Shown here: positions 7,577 to 16,134 of the stretch, in pieces
Position numbering within the stretch: position 1 is the first letter of the stretch
How the letters are laid out: every line of letters starts with the position of its first letter
NCBI GenBank assembly: GCA_910577665.1
Contig: CAJTOJ010000032.1
Span: forward strand, 1-44,964
Direction: 5' to 3'
Source of the DNA: an uncultured Acetatifactor sp.
GTDB taxonomy: Bacteria; Bacillota; Clostridia; Lachnospirales; Lachnospiraceae
Length of the DNA stretch: 44,964 nt
Translations under genes and position numbers: made by a program
The notes under the pieces: model-generated
Database searches by the model: none
What the model was told of the DNA's origin: nothing
The model's input: the letters and a program-made list of their open reading frames with translations, nothing else

Positions 7577-8947
7577 GTGAAATTATGGCAAAAAATGTTT
7601 CTGCCTTCTGTGGCGCTGACAATGATCGGCATTTTAGCTATCTCCATGGGGCTTGTGATCCGGAGCCATGCCTTACAGCTGGAAGCGGAGAAGGAAGTAG
7701 TCCTTGCAAGAAACACTGAAGTGACAGCCAGGCTAAGACAATCTGTAGAAGCCCGGAAGGGGGGATATTTCCTGTCTGTCTCCAAAATGGAGGAGCTGTT
7801 GTCAGATTTCTGTGCGGAAATGAGTGATGGAAGCACAAAGGTTTCAGTCCTTCTGCTGGATACGGCGCAATATCCTGTGGGCATGGAAGGTTTTGTTTTC
7901 GCAGAGGAGACTAGAACCATCCAATTTCATACAGTTACTTTCATCCCTGGATTTGTCTGCAAAGTGAGTGTCTCAAAGAATGTCCAGCCTCTTCTGGACA
8001 GGTTCCAGGAGGACATCCGCACGGTACAGGTGTACGGCACCACTGTGTCTATGATCATTTCAACAACCCTGCTTCTCTTAGCCATTGTCATTACAAAACC
8101 GATAAAGGGGTTGGAAAAAGCAACGGAGAAAATAGCGGAAGGCGATTACAGTCACCGGGTCAGATATAGAGGAAGCGATGAGCTTGCCGAACTGGCACGG
8201 CACATGAATGAGATGGCGGCGCATATTGAGGCGGATACAGCCTACATCGAAGGCATCTCTGACAGCAGAAGGAAGTTTATTTCGAATATGACCCACGAAC
8301 TGAAGACACCACTGACTTCAATTCTGGGATTCGCCGATGTGCTTCGTATAAAGATGGATATCACAGATGAGGAAAAAAAGAATTATGCGGATATTATCTT
8401 TGCAGAGGCGAACAGACTGCGGATGCTCTCCTCGAGGCTGATGGAGTTAATTACCGTCAATGAGATAGAACTGCACATGGCGCCGGTAAAGCTTGAGGAA
8501 CTGCTTGCGAGGGAGGCGGATATGTATCGTCCCATCTGTGTAGAAGCAGGCATATCACTGACCCTTCATCTGGAACCGGTTGTTGTCTGGGCAGATGAGA
8601 CGCTGTTTGCAACGATGATTGTCAATCTGATCGATAATGCAAGGAAAGCATCTGGCTCTGGCAAAGAGATCCACATAAGCTGTCAGAAGAAAGCGCACCA
8701 GGTCATGGTCCAGGTCCGGGATCAGGGGATCGGCATCCCAAAAGATCAGATTGTGCATGTGACAGAAGCTTTCTATATGGTGGATAAGGCCCGGACAAGA
8801 AAGGCTGGCGGGGCGGGAATCGGTCTTGCCCTTTGCAAGGCGGTAGCAACAGCGCATCACGGAGAACTGATGATTGAAAGCAAGCTCCATGAAGGAACAA
8901 CGGTCACGGTCACGGCACCATTATACGAGGAGGGCGGAATAGGATGA
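7577..8947 (+). CDS. Membrane sensor histidine kinase
   Basis: A 456-residue two-component kinase. The first transmembrane helix is at residues about 8-32 (FLPSVALTMIGILAISMGLV) and a second at about 155-175 (STTLLLLAIVI), bounding an extracytoplasmic sensor of about 120 residues. A HAMP domain follows (ITKPIKGLEKATEKIAEGDY). The dimerisation domain has the phospho-acceptor His at about 240 in SNMTHELKTPLTSILGFADV. ATP-binding motifs are VNLIDNARKAS (N box), RDQGIGIP (G1) and GGAGIGLAL (G2). Translation starts at GTG 7577, right after the hairpin repeat. It overlaps the next gene by 4 nt. It should phosphorylate the preceding regulator; the signal is unknown. Confidence 0.95.
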   Translation: MKLWQKMFLPSVALTMIGILAISMGLVIRSHALQLEAEKEVVLARNTEVTARLRQSVEARKGGYFLSVSKMEELLSDFCAEMSDGSTKVSVLLLDTAQYPVGMEGFVFAEETRTIQFHTVTFIPGFVCKVSVSKNVQPLLDRFQEDIRTVQVYGTTVSMIISTTLLLLAIVITKPIKGLEKATEKIAEGDYSHRVRYRGSDELAELARHMNEMAAHIEADTAYIEGISDSRRKFISNMTHELKTPLTSILGFADVLRIKMDITDEEKKNYADIIFAEANRLRMLSSRLMELITVNEIELHMAPVKLEELLAREADMYRPICVEAGISLTLHLEPVVVWADETLFATMIVNLIDNARKASGSGKEIHISCQKKAHQVMVQVRDQGIGIPKDQIVHVTEAFYMVDKARTRKAGGAGIGLALCKAVATAHHGELMIESKLHEGTTVTVTAPLYEEGGIG

Positions 8948-9786
8948 AGTGGAAAGAAATGATGATTACCATCCCTGTCTGTGCCCTGCTGATAGCAGGG
9001 AGTACGTGGGGATTTTCTTTTCTGTACCGGATTTTGTTTCGCCCCGGGACAATTGTGGAAGACCTGTCCGCATCCTCTGACAAATGGCAGGAAGAGCAGG
9101 CACAGTATGCGGAAGAACTGCTGTATCCATTTTCTTATGGCCTGGAATCGGGAATCCTGGCGCAGGCAGAGGCAGAATATTTGCTATCCGAATTTTTATG
9201 GGACAACACTTCCATATATCATGCTGTTTTGGAATTGGCAGGATGGGAGGAGGATTTGGAAAATGCTGTTGTCACCGAATATGAATACCAGCCTGGCGCC
9301 GTGGAATACGAGGACTACGGTCTGCGGATCCTGTTTCGGGTTGCATTGGCCCGGGAAGATGGAAATGGGAATATGATTGTTGCGGTCAACCAGGGTAATG
9401 TGCCAGTACTGCTTTGGTATGGAACGGCATATGGCCGGGAGAACGGGGCGGATGATGCTGCGATATCCCATTCCGTTGTTTCGCCAGATGCTCTTCCCGA
9501 AGGGCTGTATGACTATCTGGCGCAAATAGACGCGGCATACATGGAACAGAATGTCTACTGGAAGCTTGTAAGGGATATTGAGGGCGGGATTCCCTTTCCG
9601 CCCGATGTGGAACTACCGCAGGGAAGCCTTGTCAGATATAGCCAATACGGGGAATGGCAGGTGTATTCTGACTCACAGACAGCCGCTTATGTATGCGTTA
9701 TTAACGATTGCAATTTTATTCTGTATTACGATATGAGAAGCGGTAGATTCTGCGGATATAACCTGGCCTATAATCGTCTGGGGTAA
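8944..9786 (+). CDS. Membrane-anchored exported protein of unknown function
   Basis: A 280-residue protein with a single N-terminal hydrophobic helix (MMITIPVCALLIAGSTWGFS) and no lipobox, so it is probably anchored with an extracytoplasmic C-terminal domain. That domain is acidic and rich in Tyr, Trp and Glu (WEEDLENAVVTEYEYQPGAV). I recognise no domain. ATG 8944 overlaps the kinase stop, so the two are translationally coupled. Coupling to a kinase suggests an accessory signal-binding or signal-relay role; this is inference from position only. Confidence 0.85.
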   Translation: MKWKEMMITIPVCALLIAGSTWGFSFLYRILFRPGTIVEDLSASSDKWQEEQAQYAEELLYPFSYGLESGILAQAEAEYLLSEFLWDNTSIYHAVLELAGWEEDLENAVVTEYEYQPGAVEYEDYGLRILFRVALAREDGNGNMIVAVNQGNVPVLLWYGTAYGRENGADDAAISHSVVSPDALPEGLYDYLAQIDAAYMEQNVYWKLVRDIEGGIPFPPDVELPQGSLVRYSQYGEWQVYSDSQTAAYVCVINDCNFILYYDMRSGRFCGYNLAYNRLG

Positions 9787-9860
9787 GAAGCAGAATCTTT
9801 GCATTTTTTTTGCATTTTTAAGGGGATTTTATGGATTTGCGCAGGTATACTTTCCTTGTT

Positions 9861-9877
9861 GGATTCAAGAAGAATCC
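9861..9877 (+). other. Small hairpin upstream of the lipoprotein ribosome site
   Basis: GGATTC-AAGAA-GAATCC forms a 6-bp stem just before AAAGGAGG and the ATG at 9893. It could affect translation or mRNA stability. It is short enough to be chance. Confidence 0.35.
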
Positions 9878-9892
9878 GAAAGGAGGAATAAG

Positions 9893-10669
9893 ATGCGTAA
9901 ATATTTATCTCTGTTTTGTACTGCTGCATTGGTTTCTGCATTGGTTTGTGTTGTTGCGACAGGGTGTGGTAACACGCCAGCCGGCGCCGGGTCGTCCTCA
10001 GACGGCTACAGCCAGGTACAGGAGGATGGTTCGGGAAGCCTGGACCAGCCGCCGGCCTCTTCAGAGGAGAGTGGGGAGGGGCATTCGCCGGATGTGGACC
10101 GGGATGCAGCGGATGATCTGCCAGCCTCCTACGTATATACAGCAGAGGATAATATCATTCCCATGTCCGAAAGTGCTACAATAGACGGGATCACCTGGCA
10201 GATTCTTGCCTGTGAGAAGACAACGGAATTCGGAGACCGGAAACTGGAAAATTTGAATTACTTCTATGGGGACGATGACATTGATGATAAGGGCAACCTT
10301 CTAAAGGGCCATTACTACATGTTTGTTACGTTCCGGTATACGAACACAACGGATTCCGAGGTGGAAATTCTTCGGAATGCGAAAGGCATTTCCTGGCTGG
10401 ATGAACGCTATATCATCAGAGAATATGCGACAGATTGCATTTATATAGATGAATACTGGAATGGCGGAGCGCCCAATGAGGTATATCATTACAGGCTGGC
10501 CCCGGGTGAATCCGTTACCAGCGAACTGGGGTATATTGTCCGCAGCGAGGTGGCAGACGAAGTAGAAGAAAGCTACAGGGAATGCATGGCACTGCGGTTT
10601 GCTGACTGCTGGACGGACTTTGGCGGTTCCACAGATCCGGATGCCGTATTTGTGGAACTGGAATATTAA
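9893..10669 (+). CDS. Lipoprotein of unknown function
   Basis: A 258-residue secreted lipoprotein. The signal peptide MRKYLSLFCTAALVSALVCV ends in VATGC, a clear lipobox with the acylated cysteine at about residue 25. A Ser/Gly/Glu-rich linker to about residue 80 leads to a globular domain. Its beta-rich pattern (ATIDGITWQILACEKTTEFG, GHYYMFVTFRYTNTTDSEVE) is reminiscent of DUF4352/telokin-like domains in Clostridial lipoproteins, but this is only a resemblance. AAAGGAGG lies upstream of ATG 9893. It sits between signalling genes and ABC-2 permease genes, so it may be a substrate-binding or immunity-type partner. Confidence 0.88.
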   Translation: MRKYLSLFCTAALVSALVCVVATGCGNTPAGAGSSSDGYSQVQEDGSGSLDQPPASSEESGEGHSPDVDRDAADDLPASYVYTAEDNIIPMSESATIDGITWQILACEKTTEFGDRKLENLNYFYGDDDIDDKGNLLKGHYYMFVTFRYTNTTDSEVEILRNAKGISWLDERYIIREYATDCIYIDEYWNGGAPNEVYHYRLAPGESVTSELGYIVRSEVADEVEESYRECMALRFADCWTDFGGSTDPDAVFVELEY

Positions 10670-10693
10670 TATTGCCTTGGTGGGAGCGCGGAT

Positions 10694-11503
10694 ATGAACT
10701 GCTATCTGAAAATGGAACTGACGAGGGCTTTTGGGAATAAACGGATGATTCTGGCAGTTTCCCTTGGTATCGGGCTGAGTATATGGCATTATACCGCATA
10801 CATTTTTCCGCTTCGGGACTATGTATTTATAACAGGCTATCCACTGTCTGTATACAATAAGTGGCTCGGAGGAGAATACTATTCCCTGCAATCATCCCTG
10901 TATTACATGCTGGTTCCGATCCTTTGTGCACTGCCCTACGGAGAGAGCTGGATCTGTGACTGTTCGGGCAGCATGGGAGGGCAGGCTGTCATACGGGGAA
11001 GAAAAGCGGCATTTGTGCTGACAAAAATGCTGGTCTCTTTTGTGAACGGAGCCGTGATAGCCGTCCTGCCCCTGCTGTTTGATCTTGCCATGACAGGCTG
11101 CACGCTCCCGGCCATTGTGCCAAAAGTCGGGCTGGGCCTGTCTCCGATTGGCCCCGGAGCCTTGCTGGGAGATCTGTTTTATGAATATCCTTGTCTGTAT
11201 ACACTGATATACATAGGGATCAACGGTCTGTTTTTCGGAATGCTGAACACATTCTGTATTGTGGCAAGGCTGTTTACTTTAAACAGGTATATGGCAGTAC
11301 TGACACCATTCCTGTATTATATGGCATTCCACTGCTTCGGGACAACGGCACGCCGCTTTGAACTGTGCCCGTCTGGATTCTTGCGGCCTTGCCAGCAGTT
11401 TAAGACAACATGGACGATTCTGGCTGTGGAGATAGTCCTTATGCTGGTGGTCAGTATCCTGTCTGCCAGCAAGTATATACGGGAGGAGCAAGGACTATTA
11501 TGA
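10694..11503 (+). CDS. ABC-2 type transporter permease, subunit A
   Basis: A 269-residue integral membrane protein with about six hydrophobic segments, including MILAVSLGIGLSIWHYTAYI, VSFVNGAVIAVLPLLFDLAM, GINGLFFGMLNTFCIVARLF and TILAVEIVLMLVVSIL. Topology and the paired following gene fit an ABC-2 exporter permease. An extended loop after the first helix carries YYSLQSSLYYMLVPILCALP. The stop codon overlaps the start of subunit B (ATGA). It should pair with subunit B and the ATPase at 12336. The substrate is not predictable from sequence. Confidence 0.85.
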   Translation: MNCYLKMELTRAFGNKRMILAVSLGIGLSIWHYTAYIFPLRDYVFITGYPLSVYNKWLGGEYYSLQSSLYYMLVPILCALPYGESWICDCSGSMGGQAVIRGRKAAFVLTKMLVSFVNGAVIAVLPLLFDLAMTGCTLPAIVPKVGLGLSPIGPGALLGDLFYEYPCLYTLIYIGINGLFFGMLNTFCIVARLFTLNRYMAVLTPFLYYMAFHCFGTTARRFELCPSGFLRPCQQFKTTWTILAVEIVLMLVVSILSASKYIREEQGLL

Positions 11504-12318
11504 GACATCTGCCAAACCTTATTTTGTATGATATCCGGTTCTCTTTTCGTCAAAACCGTATAAAATGGCTTTTTGCTGCTGTGATCCAGTTGTTTTTATG
11601 CATCCGGACATTCGATGAGGTTTCCTTTTATGCCGGCTCTTATGACCTGCTGTCGGAGCTGTGGCCGGTCATGAGCGGCGCAAGGGAATATTTGCTGGCG
11701 GAAGACAGTTCCTTTCAACTGCCTGCCTACTGGTTTCTGTTCCATGCGTACTTGTTTTTCCTGGTTGGTTTTTATCCTGCGGCTGAATTGCATCTTGGAA
11801 ATGGGCAGGCTTTGATTCGTACCTGTTCCAGGAAAAACTGGATAATCAGTAAATGGATCAGTATAATTATCAATACCGTTTTGTATTACGGCTTGTACCT
11901 GGTGCTTCTTCTGGCTGGAAATATGTTTCATGGAGGTGTGCTGATCCCGGGAAATGGAATCATCAGACTGGGCGGTATCCCGGTTTTTAGCAGAAGCCGC
12001 TGGGATCTTCTGGCTGCTTTTGTGCTCCTTCCGCTATTCATGTCGGTGGCATTGGGAGAAATGCAGGTTGTAATATCGTTGTTTGTCGGCCCGGTCCTCG
12101 CTTTTATGGCCATCCTTGGTTATATGATTGCATCTGTCTTTTGGATGCATCCGCTTCTGGCTGGCAGCTACTCCATGCTGTACCGGCAGGACTGGGTTTC
12201 TGGCAGGCCGGTCATCAGTGTGGCAACTGGTATGCTGCTGTGTCCCGCCTTGATAATCTTCGCCCTCGCCGCGGGAATCCTTATGTTCCAGAGAAAGGAC
12301 ATCCTGCCAGCGGTATAA
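11500..12318 (+). CDS. ABC-2 type transporter permease, subunit B
   Basis: A 272-residue membrane protein starting at ATG 11500 within the stop of subunit A, with GGGAGGAG upstream. Hydrophobic segments include WLFAAVIQLFLCI, WFLFHAYLFFLVGFYPAAEL, TVLYYGLYLVLLLAGNMF, LLAAFVLLPLFMSVAL and ALIIFALAAGILMF. Both permease genes start with a short amphipathic stretch and have similar length, suggesting a heterodimeric channel. The ATPase gene follows after 17 nt. Confidence 0.85.
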   Translation: MRHLPNLILYDIRFSFRQNRIKWLFAAVIQLFLCIRTFDEVSFYAGSYDLLSELWPVMSGAREYLLAEDSSFQLPAYWFLFHAYLFFLVGFYPAAELHLGNGQALIRTCSRKNWIISKWISIIINTVLYYGLYLVLLLAGNMFHGGVLIPGNGIIRLGGIPVFSRSRWDLLAAFVLLPLFMSVALGEMQVVISLFVGPVLAFMAILGYMIASVFWMHPLLAGSYSMLYRQDWVSGRPVISVATGMLLCPALIIFALAAGILMFQRKDILPAV

Positions 12319-12335
12319 CAGAGAAGGAGTCTGAA

Positions 12336-12992
12336 ATGGTAATCCATATTGAGAATATATCAAAGAAAATCCGGGAAGCCACGGTTCTGGATCATGTCAG
12401 TCTGTGTATGGAGAGCGGAAACATATACGGGCTGCTGGGACGAAACGGATCGGGTAAGACGATGCTGATGCGGGTGATATGTGGCCTGGTCCGCCCTTCT
12501 GAAGGAAGAATTACCATCGATGGGGCGCAACAGTGGAAGGACTTTGCGTATCCCGCAGACCTGGGTATGCTGATAGAAACGCCAGTGTTTCTGCCTGACT
12601 TCACAGGGTACCAGAATTTGCAGATGCTCTCCTCCATTAGAAAGAAGATCAAAGGCAAGGACATTCGGGAAGCCCTCATAAAGGTCGGGCTGGATCCGGA
12701 CGATAAGAGAAACACAAGAAAATATTCGCTTGGTATGCGGCAACGTCTGGGAATCGCCTGCGCCATCATGGAGAATCCCCGTCTGCTTGTCCTCGATGAA
12801 CCGTTCAACGGACTGGATACCGATGGATGTGAACGGATGCAGAATATCATTCTGGAGGAGAAGCGCAAAGGGACGCTGCTGATTCTGGCATGCCACAACA
12901 GGGAAGAGCTGGAAAATCTGTCAGATGTGATCTACAGGGTGGAGCAGGGACGGTTTTCCCTGTACCGCGCCGGGGCGGGAACGGGGGTGTAA
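12336..12992 (+). CDS. ABC transporter ATP-binding protein
   Basis: A 218-residue nucleotide-binding subunit. Walker A is GLLGRNGSGKT, the signature is YSLGMRQRLGIA, Walker B is LLVLDEPFNGLD, and the H-loop is ILACHN. Glu replaces the usual Gln in the Q-loop region (MLIETPVFLP), which is common in ABC-2/bacitracin-type exporter ATPases. AAGGAG precedes ATG 12336 by 6 nt. It energises the two permeases upstream. Whether the complex exports a compound or gives resistance is undetermined. Confidence 0.93.
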   Translation: MVIHIENISKKIREATVLDHVSLCMESGNIYGLLGRNGSGKTMLMRVICGLVRPSEGRITIDGAQQWKDFAYPADLGMLIETPVFLPDFTGYQNLQMLSSIRKKIKGKDIREALIKVGLDPDDKRNTRKYSLGMRQRLGIACAIMENPRLLVLDEPFNGLDTDGCERMQNIILEEKRKGTLLILACHNREELENLSDVIYRVEQGRFSLYRAGAGTGV

Positions 12993-13000
12993 GTATGAGA

Positions 13001-13131
13001 AGAAGTTCTAAGCGTTTAAAGGACATACGCTAAGAACTTCTACGGCGCATAAATGCGCCTCTCTTACACGGAAGAACGCAAGAACAGCGTTCTTCATCCA
13101 TTGTTTGTGCCGCTAAAGCGGCATGACGGGA
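13001..13131 (+). repeat. Composite hairpin repeat, copy 1
   Basis: A string of hairpin modules after the ABC ATPase gene. The first is a perfect 15-bp stem AGAAGTTCTAAGCGT (13001-13015) with its complement at 13027-13041 and an 11-nt loop. Next come GGCGCA-TAAA-TGCGCC, AGAACGC/GCGTTCT and CCGC-TAAA-GCGG. The same order recurs at 28766-28937 with different but still complementary stems. The first hairpin lacks a T-tract, so it is not a standard terminator, though it may act as an mRNA 3' end. Confidence 0.75.
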
Positions 13132-13132
13132 A

Positions 13133-13192
13133 GTTTGGAAGTAAATTTCAAATTTTGAATGGTATGCCCGCTGAAGCGGGCTTGGGCTATAA
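13133..13192 (+). repeat. UGAA-loop hairpin repeat, second copy
   Basis: About 60 nt, nearly identical to 17700-17760. The shared segments are TTTCAAATTTTGA, TGGTATGCCCGC, GAAGCGGGCTTGGG and TATAA. The hairpin is CCCGC-TGAA-GCGGG. Here it is followed by an A/T-rich inverted repeat (GATTGAAAATT/AATTTTCAATC) and about 90 nt before the next start codon. Confidence 0.75.
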
Positions 13193-13287
13193 GATTGAAA
13201 ATTGAAAATTTTCAATCCCAAGTTTGTGTCTGCGCGGCATCCACAAATTTGACATGTGCAAAAGGCCGCGCAGAAATGGAGTTAAAA

Positions 13288-14151
13288 ATGAAAAAATATA
13301 TTCCGGCAGGCACAGTTCCTGCCTTATGCCTTCTGCTGTTTTTTTGCTGGGCGGCCTGGGAAGGCAATGTCCTGCACAGTAAGTATCCCGATCCGCAGAT
13401 TCGGACTTATCCATACGGGGAAACGCTCCTAAGCGGCAGCTATCAAATCACCTTCAGCGGATGGCAGTGGGGAAATGAGAGCCTGGTAAAAGCAGAATTC
13501 CCCGGCTTTGTACTGGCCTGGGCCGGGAAGGATGGCAGGGAGGAAGATGTCCGTGTGGGGATGGTCGGTCTCACCATTACAAAAGCATCTGATGATGGGG
13601 ATATTCTGGATCTGTCCGATATGGGCTTTTCATCCGGGGCATGGGGAAACCAGTTTGATCTGGAACTGTTCTATCTGCTGAATCCCGGGCTGAAGGATAT
13701 GGTGCTGGATCTGGCTGTGGGGGAGGTACAACAGGTCACGCTGCCCCTGACGGTGCTGGAATCCCAGTTTACAGCAGCACAATGGGCGGACATTGACAGC
13801 AGGGAATTTTATGTAAATGTGCAGTATTATCCCGAACATATCAGATTCTTATGCCCCTGCGGGCAGGCTGTCGCCGGTGGACAGAGGTATGCCGGCGGCA
13901 TTTTTTCCCCAAATGAATCTTATGTAGTATGGTATATGGATTTTGGCAGCAAATTCAACGTAACAGTTCAGACAGGGCCTGAACTGTTACGAGAATGCAC
14001 ACAAAACGCGAAAAGAATGCGTTTTGGCGCTCGCAAGTCTCGCAAAATTGCACAGAGCGCAATTTTGACTTCGCGAGAGGGGCTGTCTGAACTGTTACAA
14101 TTCAACAGGACAGCCGGACAAAAAAGAATTGCGTTCCAGCCGGATTCATGA
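13288..14151 (+). CDS. Exported protein of unknown function with an in-frame transposon-derived insert
   Basis: A 287-residue protein with an N-terminal hydrophobic helix (YIPAGTVPALCLLLFFCWAA), probably a membrane anchor. ATG 13288 is preferred over 13276 because GGAG lies 6 nt before it. The middle (SYQITFSGWQWGNESLVKAE, GMVGLTITKASDDGDILDLS) looks like a beta-rich extracytoplasmic domain; no family was recognised. Residues about 225-273 are encoded by a 139-bp miniature element plus one 8-bp duplication, adding 49 residues without a frameshift. After removal, the chain would run GSKFN directly into RTAGQKRIAFQPDS. It lies downstream of the ABC-2 transporter genes. Confidence 0.8.
   Translation: MKKYIPAGTVPALCLLLFFCWAAWEGNVLHSKYPDPQIRTYPYGETLLSGSYQITFSGWQWGNESLVKAEFPGFVLAWAGKDGREEDVRVGMVGLTITKASDDGDILDLSDMGFSSGAWGNQFDLELFYLLNPGLKDMVLDLAVGEVQQVTLPLTVLESQFTAAQWADIDSREFYVNVQYYPEHIRFLCPCGQAVAGGQRYAGGIFSPNESYVVWYMDFGSKFNVTVQTGPELLRECTQNAKRMRFGARKSRKIAQSAILTSREGLSELLQFNRTAGQKRIAFQPDS
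13960..14098 (+). mobile_element. 139-bp MITE with perfect 16-bp inverted repeats and 8-bp target duplication
   Basis: Ends GTAACAGTTCAGACAG (13960-13975) and CTGTCTGAACTGTTAC (14083-14098) are perfect inverted repeats. The 8-bp sequence AATTCAAC lies immediately on both sides (13952-13959 and 14099-14106), a clean target duplication. Ends beginning GTAA and 8-bp duplications are the known signature of the IS66 family, so an IS66-type transposase probably moved it. The interior has further palindromes (CGCAAAATTG/CAATTTTGCG-like). It encodes no transposase. Confidence 0.93.
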
Positions 14152-14209
14152 CATAATGGGTAAAATAAGGGTTCGTTCCATGGGAGACCCGTATAGGAGG
14201 AGCAGGATT

Positions 14210-15448
14210 ATGTATGCATTTGACGAAGTGAAAAAAGCAGATCCGGAGGTGGCCCAGGCCATTGCCGATGAACAAGAGCGGCAGAACAGCCATATAGAGC
14301 TGATCGCTTCCGAGAACTGGGTGAGCAAGGCTGTCATGGCGGCTATGGGAAGCCCCCTCACCAACAAATATGCGGAAGGGTATCCGGGAAAGCGGTATTA
14401 TGGCGGCTGCCAGTGTGTGGATGTGGTGGAGAATCTGGCCATAGAGCGGGCCAGGGAGCTGTTCGGCTGTGAGTATGTCAATGTACAGCCTCATTCCGGC
14501 GCCCAGGCCAATATGGCAGTGCAGTTTGCAGTCTGTAAGCCCGGAGACACCATTATGGGGATGAACCTGGATCACGGCGGACATCTGACCCATGGCAGCC
14601 CGGTGAATATGTCTGGTAAATATTTCCATATTGTGCCATATGGGGTAGATGACAATGGCTTCCTGGACTATGACAGGCTGCGTCAGATTGCACTGGAATC
14701 GAGGCCTAAGATGATCATTGCCGGGGCTTCTGCCTATGCCAGAACCATTGATTTTGCGAAATTCCGTGAGGTGGCAGACGAAGTGGGTGCTGTACTCATG
14801 GTGGATATGGCCCATATTGCAGGACTTGTGGCAGCAGGGCTTCATCCCAATCCCATTCCCTATGCCCATGTGACAACCACCACTACCCACAAGACGCTGC
14901 GCGGTCCCAGGGGCGGCATGATCCTTTCCAGCAATGCGGTAAACGAGCAGTACAATTTTAACAAGGCAATCTTTCCAGGCATCCAGGGTGGTCCCTTGAT
15001 GCATGTCATCGCGGCGAAAGCGGTATGCTTCAAAGAGGCGCTGGGAGAGGAATTCAAGTCGTACCAGAAGCAGATCATCCACAATGCCCAGGCTCTGTGT
15101 AAGGGACTGATGGACAGAGGGATCCGGATTGTGTCTGGTGGCACGGACAACCATTTGATGCTGGTGGATCTGACCAACTTCGGTCTCACCGGCAAGGCAG
15201 TGGAGAAGCTGCTGGACCAGGCCCATATCACCTGTAACAAGAACACCATTCCCAACGATCCCCAGTCACCTTTTGTGACCAGCGGTATCCGCCTGGGTAC
15301 CCCTGCGGTGACGTCCCGGGGTATGAAAGTGGAAGACATGGACCGGATCGCAGAGGCCATTTCCCTTGTGGTGAAGGGTGGGGAAGAGAAGGTGTCTGAG
15401 GCCAGGGCCATTGTACAGACCTTGACCGACAAGTATCCTCTGGACTGA
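14210..15448 (+). CDS. glyA: Serine hydroxymethyltransferase
   Basis: A 412-residue PLP enzyme that converts serine and tetrahydrofolate to glycine and methylene-tetrahydrofolate. The PLP lysine is about residue 228 in TTTTTHKTLRGPRGG. Other family motifs are HIELIASENWVSKAVMAAMG, NKYAEGYPGKRYYGGCQ, NVQPHSGAQANMAV and VDMAHIAGLVAAG. ATG 14210 follows TAGGAGG by 9 nt. Its one-carbon product supplies thyA and folA at 28971-30430, and its glycine/serine balance links to the threonine genes downstream. Confidence 0.98.
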   Translation: MYAFDEVKKADPEVAQAIADEQERQNSHIELIASENWVSKAVMAAMGSPLTNKYAEGYPGKRYYGGCQCVDVVENLAIERARELFGCEYVNVQPHSGAQANMAVQFAVCKPGDTIMGMNLDHGGHLTHGSPVNMSGKYFHIVPYGVDDNGFLDYDRLRQIALESRPKMIIAGASAYARTIDFAKFREVADEVGAVLMVDMAHIAGLVAAGLHPNPIPYAHVTTTTTHKTLRGPRGGMILSSNAVNEQYNFNKAIFPGIQGGPLMHVIAAKAVCFKEALGEEFKSYQKQIIHNAQALCKGLMDRGIRIVSGGTDNHLMLVDLTNFGLTGKAVEKLLDQAHITCNKNTIPNDPQSPFVTSGIRLGTPAVTSRGMKVEDMDRIAEAISLVVKGGEEKVSEARAIVQTLTDKYPLD

Positions 15449-15577
15449 TGGACCACGCAGACAGGGGAGTTGTATGGAATGCATGGCTGGTCCGGACCAT
15501 ATTCCGGAATATGTGGTAAAACGGAACAAAACAATTGCATACAGAAATGGAACAGAACGATTTCCATAAAAAAAGTC

Positions 15578-15606
15578 TTGTGCATCTCACAGACATGTGT
15601 TAGAAT
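15578..15606 (+). promoter_or_regulatory. Promoter of the ACT-hom cluster
   Basis: TTGTGC (15578-15583), 17 nt, TAGAAT (15601-15606), about 75 nt upstream of the ACT-protein start. A 14-bp palindrome ATATTCCGGAATAT lies upstream at 15499-15512 and could be an operator. Confidence 0.55.
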
Positions 15607-15681
15607 ATCTCTCGTTGACAGACAAGTGTCCGCACTGTGGATACGGATAAGGGATAAGGTCTGCCAGGGGGAGAATTGCAT

Positions 15682-16134
15682 ATGGGAGAAGCAGCCAGTT
15701 ATTTTGTGGTAAAGCAGAAGGCAGTGCCTGAGGTGCTGCTGAAGGTGGTCGAGGCAAAAAGGCTTTTGGAGTCGGAGAAGGTTCTGACTGTACAGGAAGC
15801 GGTTGATGCTGTCGGCATCAGCCGCAGTTCTTTTTATAAGTATAAAGATGACATTTTCCAGTTCCATGACAATTCCCAGGGAAAAACCCTCACACTGAGT
15901 TTCCAGATGGACGATGAGCCGGGGCTTCTGTCTGATGTGCTGAAGATTGTAGCAGAGTACCATGCCAATATTCTGACCATTCACCAGAGCATTCCCATAG
16001 ACGGCGTGGCATCCCTGAGCCTCAGTATCCAGGTACTCCAGAATACCGGGGATGTGTCCAGGATGCTGGAAAAGATGGAAGGGCAGAAGGGTGTCCGCCA
16101 TGTGAAGGTGGTGGCGAAGCAGGGCATCGGATGA
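15682..16134 (+). CDS. ACT-domain protein, PheB/UPF0735 family
   Basis: A 150-residue protein. The N-terminal part carries a helix-turn-helix-like segment (VLTVQEAVDAVGISRSSFYK). The C-terminal ACT domain (residues about 70-148) begins TLSFQMDDEPGLLSDVLKIV and contains NILTIHQSIPIDGVASLSLS. ACT domains bind amino acids, and PheB relatives often accompany amino-acid biosynthesis genes. ATG 15682 lies 8 nt after GGGGGAG. Its position ahead of hom suggests it senses an aspartate-family or aromatic amino acid; the ligand is unknown. The function of the family has not been firmly established. Confidence 0.9.
   Translation: MGEAASYFVVKQKAVPEVLLKVVEAKRLLESEKVLTVQEAVDAVGISRSSFYKYKDDIFQFHDNSQGKTLTLSFQMDDEPGLLSDVLKIVAEYHANILTIHQSIPIDGVASLSLSIQVLQNTGDVSRMLEKMEGQKGVRHVKVVAKQGIG

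Noticed and set aside
13001..13192. CRISPR array in the repeat-rich intergenic region
   Set aside because: The hairpin modules differ from one another and there are no regularly spaced identical repeats or unique spacers.
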